This document shows, in pieces, positions 32,979 to 35,626 of a stretch of DNA of 35,626 nucleotides. Numbering within the stretch: the stretch's first letter is position 1; each line of letters begins with the position of its first letter. Both the position numbers and the translations under genes were made by a program. The DNA is taken from assembly GCA_016208765.1 (NCBI GenBank), contig JACQXK010000044.1, positions 1 to 35,626 of the forward strand. Reading direction: 5' to 3'. The DNA comes from Candidatus Omnitrophota bacterium. Lineage in GTDB: Bacteria; Omnitrophota; Gorgyraeia; Gygaellales; Profunditerraquicolaceae. The notes under the pieces are model-generated. The model was not told the origin of the DNA. It saw only the letters and a program-made list of their open reading frames with translations, and made no database searches.

Positions 32979-34076
32979 ATGTCAGCACTGAAAAAGCAAC
33001 TTACATCGACTGAAATAAATAAAAGGAATTTATTAAAAAAGGAAAAGCCGTATGTCTATGAAAAGATCATGAAATACGATGAAAAAGTTAAAAGAGGAGA
33101 AAGCATAGCTATCCTTCAATTCCAATATGATTATACGTGTAACTTTCACTGTGAACATTGTTGTATAACGAAATTGCGGCGTAAAAAGGGAGAGAGGTAT
33201 TTTACTATTGAAGATGTAAGGGAGCTTTCGAGGCAAGCCGATGAAATGGGGCTTGCCCATATCGTGATTACAGGCGGTGAACCACTGGTATTCCCGGATT
33301 TTGACAATATAGTTAAGGCTATAGACCCTCAGAAATTTTACATTACCTCCGATAGCAATGGATGGTTTTTGGATGAAAAGAGGGCAAAGCATATAAAAAG
33401 TATAGGTGTTGATAAAATTCAATTGAGTCTTGACAGCCTTTCGGCAACAGAACATGATGAATTCAGACGCAAACAAGGTTCGCATGAAAGGGCTATAAGA
33501 GCTATTGATGCATCATTGGATGCAGGACTAAACATTATATTGGCTACTGTAGTCACTAAACAGAGAGTCAGATCGGAAGAATTTGTTGAATTTTTGGAAT
33601 TTGCAAAAAAGAAGGGTGTGGCCGTATTTGTAACATATGCCAAGCCTGTCGGGGATTGGGAAGGGAACTTTGACGTCCTTGTCAGCAGAGATGACATGGA
33701 TTATATGAGAGGGCTCGAGAAAAAATATAATGTATTTACTCATTTAACTCCATCGTACGGCCTTGATATGGGCTGCATATCGGTTAAAAGGATGGTGTCT
33801 ATCACAAAATACGGCGATGTGATGCCGTGTCCGTATATTCATTGTTCGCTTGGAAATTTTTTTAAGGAGCCGTTAAAAGACATTATTGAAAGAGGTTTGA
33901 ATATTAGATATTTCGGAAAATATATTGATACCTGTCTTATTGCAGAGGACAGAAAATTTATTCATGAATATGAGGGTAAAAAAATAATGGGTAAGCCGCT
34001 TCCGGTGCTTTGTTCCGAAGTATTTACAAGTGAGGATTTAATCGAGGCGAATCAACGGCAGCTTTTCCGTCCTTAA
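32979..34076 (+). CDS. Radical SAM/SPASM-like protein
   Basis: Radical SAM enzyme of 365 aa without a B12 domain. The cluster loop YTCNFHCEHCCITK has CX3CX2C cysteines at 54, 58 and 61. IVITGGEPLVFPDF is the SAM-binding GGEP motif, and DKIQLSLDSLSATEHDEFRR is typical of the MoaA/PqqE-like group. A shorter C-terminal SPASM-like region has CISVKRMV and VMPCPYIHC. AAGGAG is nine bases upstream of ATG 32979, which is preferred over an upstream in-frame TTG at 32937. Such enzymes often modify peptides, but no precursor peptide is visible beside it, so a sugar-related role is equally possible. Confidence 0.8.
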   Translation: MSALKKQLTSTEINKRNLLKKEKPYVYEKIMKYDEKVKRGESIAILQFQYDYTCNFHCEHCCITKLRRKKGERYFTIEDVRELSRQADEMGLAHIVITGGEPLVFPDFDNIVKAIDPQKFYITSDSNGWFLDEKRAKHIKSIGVDKIQLSLDSLSATEHDEFRRKQGSHERAIRAIDASLDAGLNIILATVVTKQRVRSEEFVEFLEFAKKKGVAVFVTYAKPVGDWEGNFDVLVSRDDMDYMRGLEKKYNVFTHLTPSYGLDMGCISVKRMVSITKYGDVMPCPYIHCSLGNFFKEPLKDIIERGLNIRYFGKYIDTCLIAEDRKFIHEYEGKKIMGKPLPVLCSEVFTSEDLIEANQRQLFRP

Positions 34077-34123
34077 GTGGAAGTGAAGAATTACTAATAT
34101 GGTTATAAGTATGAAGACATTGA

Positions 34124-34221
34124 TTATAAAATCCCTCCTAACCTCCCTTTGCCAAAGGGAGGGACATACCCCTCTTTAGCAAAGAGGCTGGGCTCCCGTT
34201 GCCACGAAGTATTGCAACGGG
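34124..34221. repeat. Three consecutive palindromes overlapping the 5' end of the epimerase frame
   Basis: First, 34124-34162 is the inverted copy of 25586-25624 (38 of 39 nt identical). Second, CCTCTTT, AGC, AAAGAGG at 34171-34187. Third, CCCGTTGC ... GCAACGGG at 34195-34221. The reading frame of the next gene is open through all but the beginning of this block. Confidence 0.75.
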
Positions 34222-34256
34222 AAGCGGGGAGATTTGAAAGGATTTATAGGAAAACA

Positions 34257-35336
34257 TTGCGCACACAACAAAGCAATCTCCATGAAAACCCTCTTGCAGG
34301 CGATTTGGATCACATTTTAGCCTATACTAAAGGTCTCTGGGAAGATATTCGAGGGAAGCGCCTATTTATTACGGGTGGTACCGGTTTCTTCGGCTGCTGG
34401 CTTCTGGAGAGTTTTGTCCGGGCTAATGACGCCCTCGATCTTAATGCATCGGTCCTTGTTCTTACAAGGAATTGCGATGCGTTCAAAAAGAATGCGCCGC
34501 ACCTTGCCGATCATCCGGCAGTCCGATTTCATATAGGAGATGTTAGGAATTTCAGTTTTCCGGAGGGAGAATTCTCACACATCATTCACGCAGCAGCCAC
34601 ATCGGCTGTTGCTACATTCAATAATGAAGACCCCATGGCAAAGTTCGATACTGTTGTTGAGGGAACAAGACATACCCTCGATTTTGCCGTTCGGTGTAAT
34701 GCCAAGAAATTTCTTCTGACCAGTTCCGGGGTTGTCTATGGCAAACAGCCATCCGGCATGACCCATATTTTGGAAGAGTATTGTGGTGCGCCCGATCCTG
34801 CCGATCCGGATTCCACTTGGGGGGAGGGTAAAAGAGCGGCAGAACTCCTCTGTACGCTTTATTCAAGAAAATATGGCATCGAAGCTAAGATCGCCCGTTG
34901 TTTTTCCTTTGTAGGTCCCTTCTTACAATTAGATATTCATTACGCCGTTGGAAATTTCATCCGGGATGGATTAAATGGCGGCCCAATCAGGGTCAATGGA
35001 GATGGAACGCCTTATCGATCCTATCTCTACGCGTCTGATTTGGCAATCTGGTTATGGACGATTCTTTTTGAGGGCGAGTCATGCCGACCGTATAATGTCG
35101 GCTCGGAAAGAGATATGACTATTGGTGAGTTAGCTAATGCGGTAGCACAGAGTTTTCAGAAGCCTATCGAGGTGACAATAGCTAAGTCGGTTGACCCGAA
35201 TAATCCACCTGACAGATACGTACCATCGACAACGCGGGCACAAATAAACTTAGGGCTTAAGCAGACCGTTAATCTCAGGGAAGCCGTTGAACGAACAATC
35301 GCGCATGTTCAGACCAATAGGACGTTATATCGATAA
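34257..35336 (+). CDS. NAD-dependent sugar epimerase/dehydratase
   Basis: Extended SDR of ~359 aa. GKRLFITGGTGFFGCWLLES is the NAD loop, THIIHAAATSAVATF follows as SHIIHAAATSAV, FLLTSSGVVYG carries the Ser, and the basic Lys region is TWGEGKRAAELLC. ARCFSFVGPFL and RSYLYASDLAIWLW are family motifs. The frame is open back to TTG 34149, but that part is palindromic repeat DNA. TTG 34257, with AGGA five bases upstream, is the first reasonable start; no ATG is available before the NAD loop. The Tyr position of YxxxK appears to be Trp (WGEGK). It probably converts a nucleotide sugar, sub-family unknown. Confidence 0.75.
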   Translation: MRTQQSNLHENPLAGDLDHILAYTKGLWEDIRGKRLFITGGTGFFGCWLLESFVRANDALDLNASVLVLTRNCDAFKKNAPHLADHPAVRFHIGDVRNFSFPEGEFSHIIHAAATSAVATFNNEDPMAKFDTVVEGTRHTLDFAVRCNAKKFLLTSSGVVYGKQPSGMTHILEEYCGAPDPADPDSTWGEGKRAAELLCTLYSRKYGIEAKIARCFSFVGPFLQLDIHYAVGNFIRDGLNGGPIRVNGDGTPYRSYLYASDLAIWLWTILFEGESCRPYNVGSERDMTIGELANAVAQSFQKPIEVTIAKSVDPNNPPDRYVPSTTRAQINLGLKQTVNLREAVERTIAHVQTNRTLYR

Positions 35337-35460
35337 CTGTTGATTTTTAAGTTCAGGGGTGTGTACTATACACATAAATAATAGCTTCTTCAGGGTTTAG
35401 TGTGGGTATAATAGTGTGCAGATATAATAAAGTCTCCCTCTGGCAAAGATATACTCTTGT
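35337..35460. other. Intergenic stretch after the epimerase
   Basis: No gene is seen. A small perfect palindrome TGTGTA, CTA, TACACA lies at 35360-35374 and could be an operator-like site, but nothing supports a function. Confidence 0.3.
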
Positions 35461-35495
35461 CCCCCCTTTGGCAAAAGGGGGTGAGGGGGGATTTT
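35461..35495. repeat. CCCCCTTTGGC-type palindromic repeat
   Basis: CCCCCTTTGG and CAAAAGGGGG hairpin followed by TGAGGGGGGATTTT. It is a member of the same family as the repeats at 25581-25619, 28304-28322 and 34124-34162. Its end forms the 5' border of the DUF559 fragment. Confidence 0.7.
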
Positions 35496-35626
35496 AGAAC
35501 TGGATGGAGGACAACATTATACAGAAGAGGGAAGAACAAAAGATGGGCGGAGAGATGAGTTTATGAGAAGCATTGGATTACGGGTTTTGAGATTTTCTGA
35601 CAGAGAAGTTTTTGAAAACATAGAAG
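35485..35626 (+). pseudogene. DUF559 (Vsr-like endonuclease fold) C-terminal fragment
   Basis: The frame gives LELDGGQHY, then RRDEFMRSIGLRVLRFSDRE, then VFENIE and runs off the window. ELDGGQH and the RVLRF strand are hallmarks of DUF559 proteins. A stop at 35482-35484 inside the palindromic repeat lies just before it, so the N-terminal half is missing. The fragment may end or continue outside the window. Confidence 0.65.

Overview
The window is an AT-rich stretch of bacterial chromosome that is almost entirely one strand of tightly packed surface-polysaccharide (O-antigen or exopolysaccharide) genes. A Wzt-type ABC exporter subunit, a polyprenyl-phosphate sugar transferase and a lipoprotein with a lipobox point to a Gram-negative envelope. 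Many B12-type radical SAM enzymes, toxin-antitoxin (TA) scraps and short palindromic or simple repeats spread through and inside genes suggest an uncultivated Nitrospirota- or Desulfobacterota-like organism. That placement is an inference; no rRNA or housekeeping marker is present.

Layout. 1-5.3 kb: Wzt (5' end outside the window), a SAM methyltransferase, two sulfotransferase-like proteins and a small lipoprotein. 5.3-14.8 kb: a B12/radical SAM protein, a family-2-like glycosyltransferase, an SDR oxidoreductase, a large membrane glycosyltransferase carrying the same C-terminal domain as the lipoprotein, a GT2, a second B12/radical SAM protein and two NAD-dependent epimerases. 14.8-15.6 kb: a BrnT/BrnA-like TA pair between direct repeats, plus an antitoxin scrap. 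15.6-21.1 kb: two glycosyltransferases, the polyprenyl-phosphate sugar transferase that probably starts repeat-unit assembly, and a membrane TPR protein. 21.1-25.5 kb: antitoxin-like genes, then a PemK/MazF-type toxin fused in frame to an RfbH-type 3-dehydrase, a NeuB-cupin protein and a HAD phosphatase. 25.5-30.3 kb: a thiamine-diphosphate enzyme, a Nudix hydrolase, a repeat-filled gap with HicB and a broken HicA, and a sugar C-methyltransferase-like protein. 30.3-35.6 kb: a DUF4258/YgiT-type TA pair, a third B12/radical SAM protein, a SPASM-like radical SAM protein, another epimerase, and a truncated DUF559 fragment at the edge.

Together the genes suggest a sulfated, methylated polysaccharide containing a 3,6-dideoxyhexose (RfbH), possibly two-carbon branched (RfbH with the acetolactate-synthase-like enzyme) and possibly a nonulosonate (NeuB-like). 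Assembly would start on undecaprenyl phosphate, with export by Wzt and its partner.

The most unusual points are: (1) the toxin-RfbH fusion; (2) a short GFNIV...LGPMDL module that recurs in Wzt and the sulfotransferases and, at one junction, reads through the overlap of two genes as if a one-base frameshift had split one protein; (3) two TA cassettes each followed by a second, partial copy of the preceding gene's 3' end; (4) three genes carrying in-frame insertions of dispersed repeat DNA.
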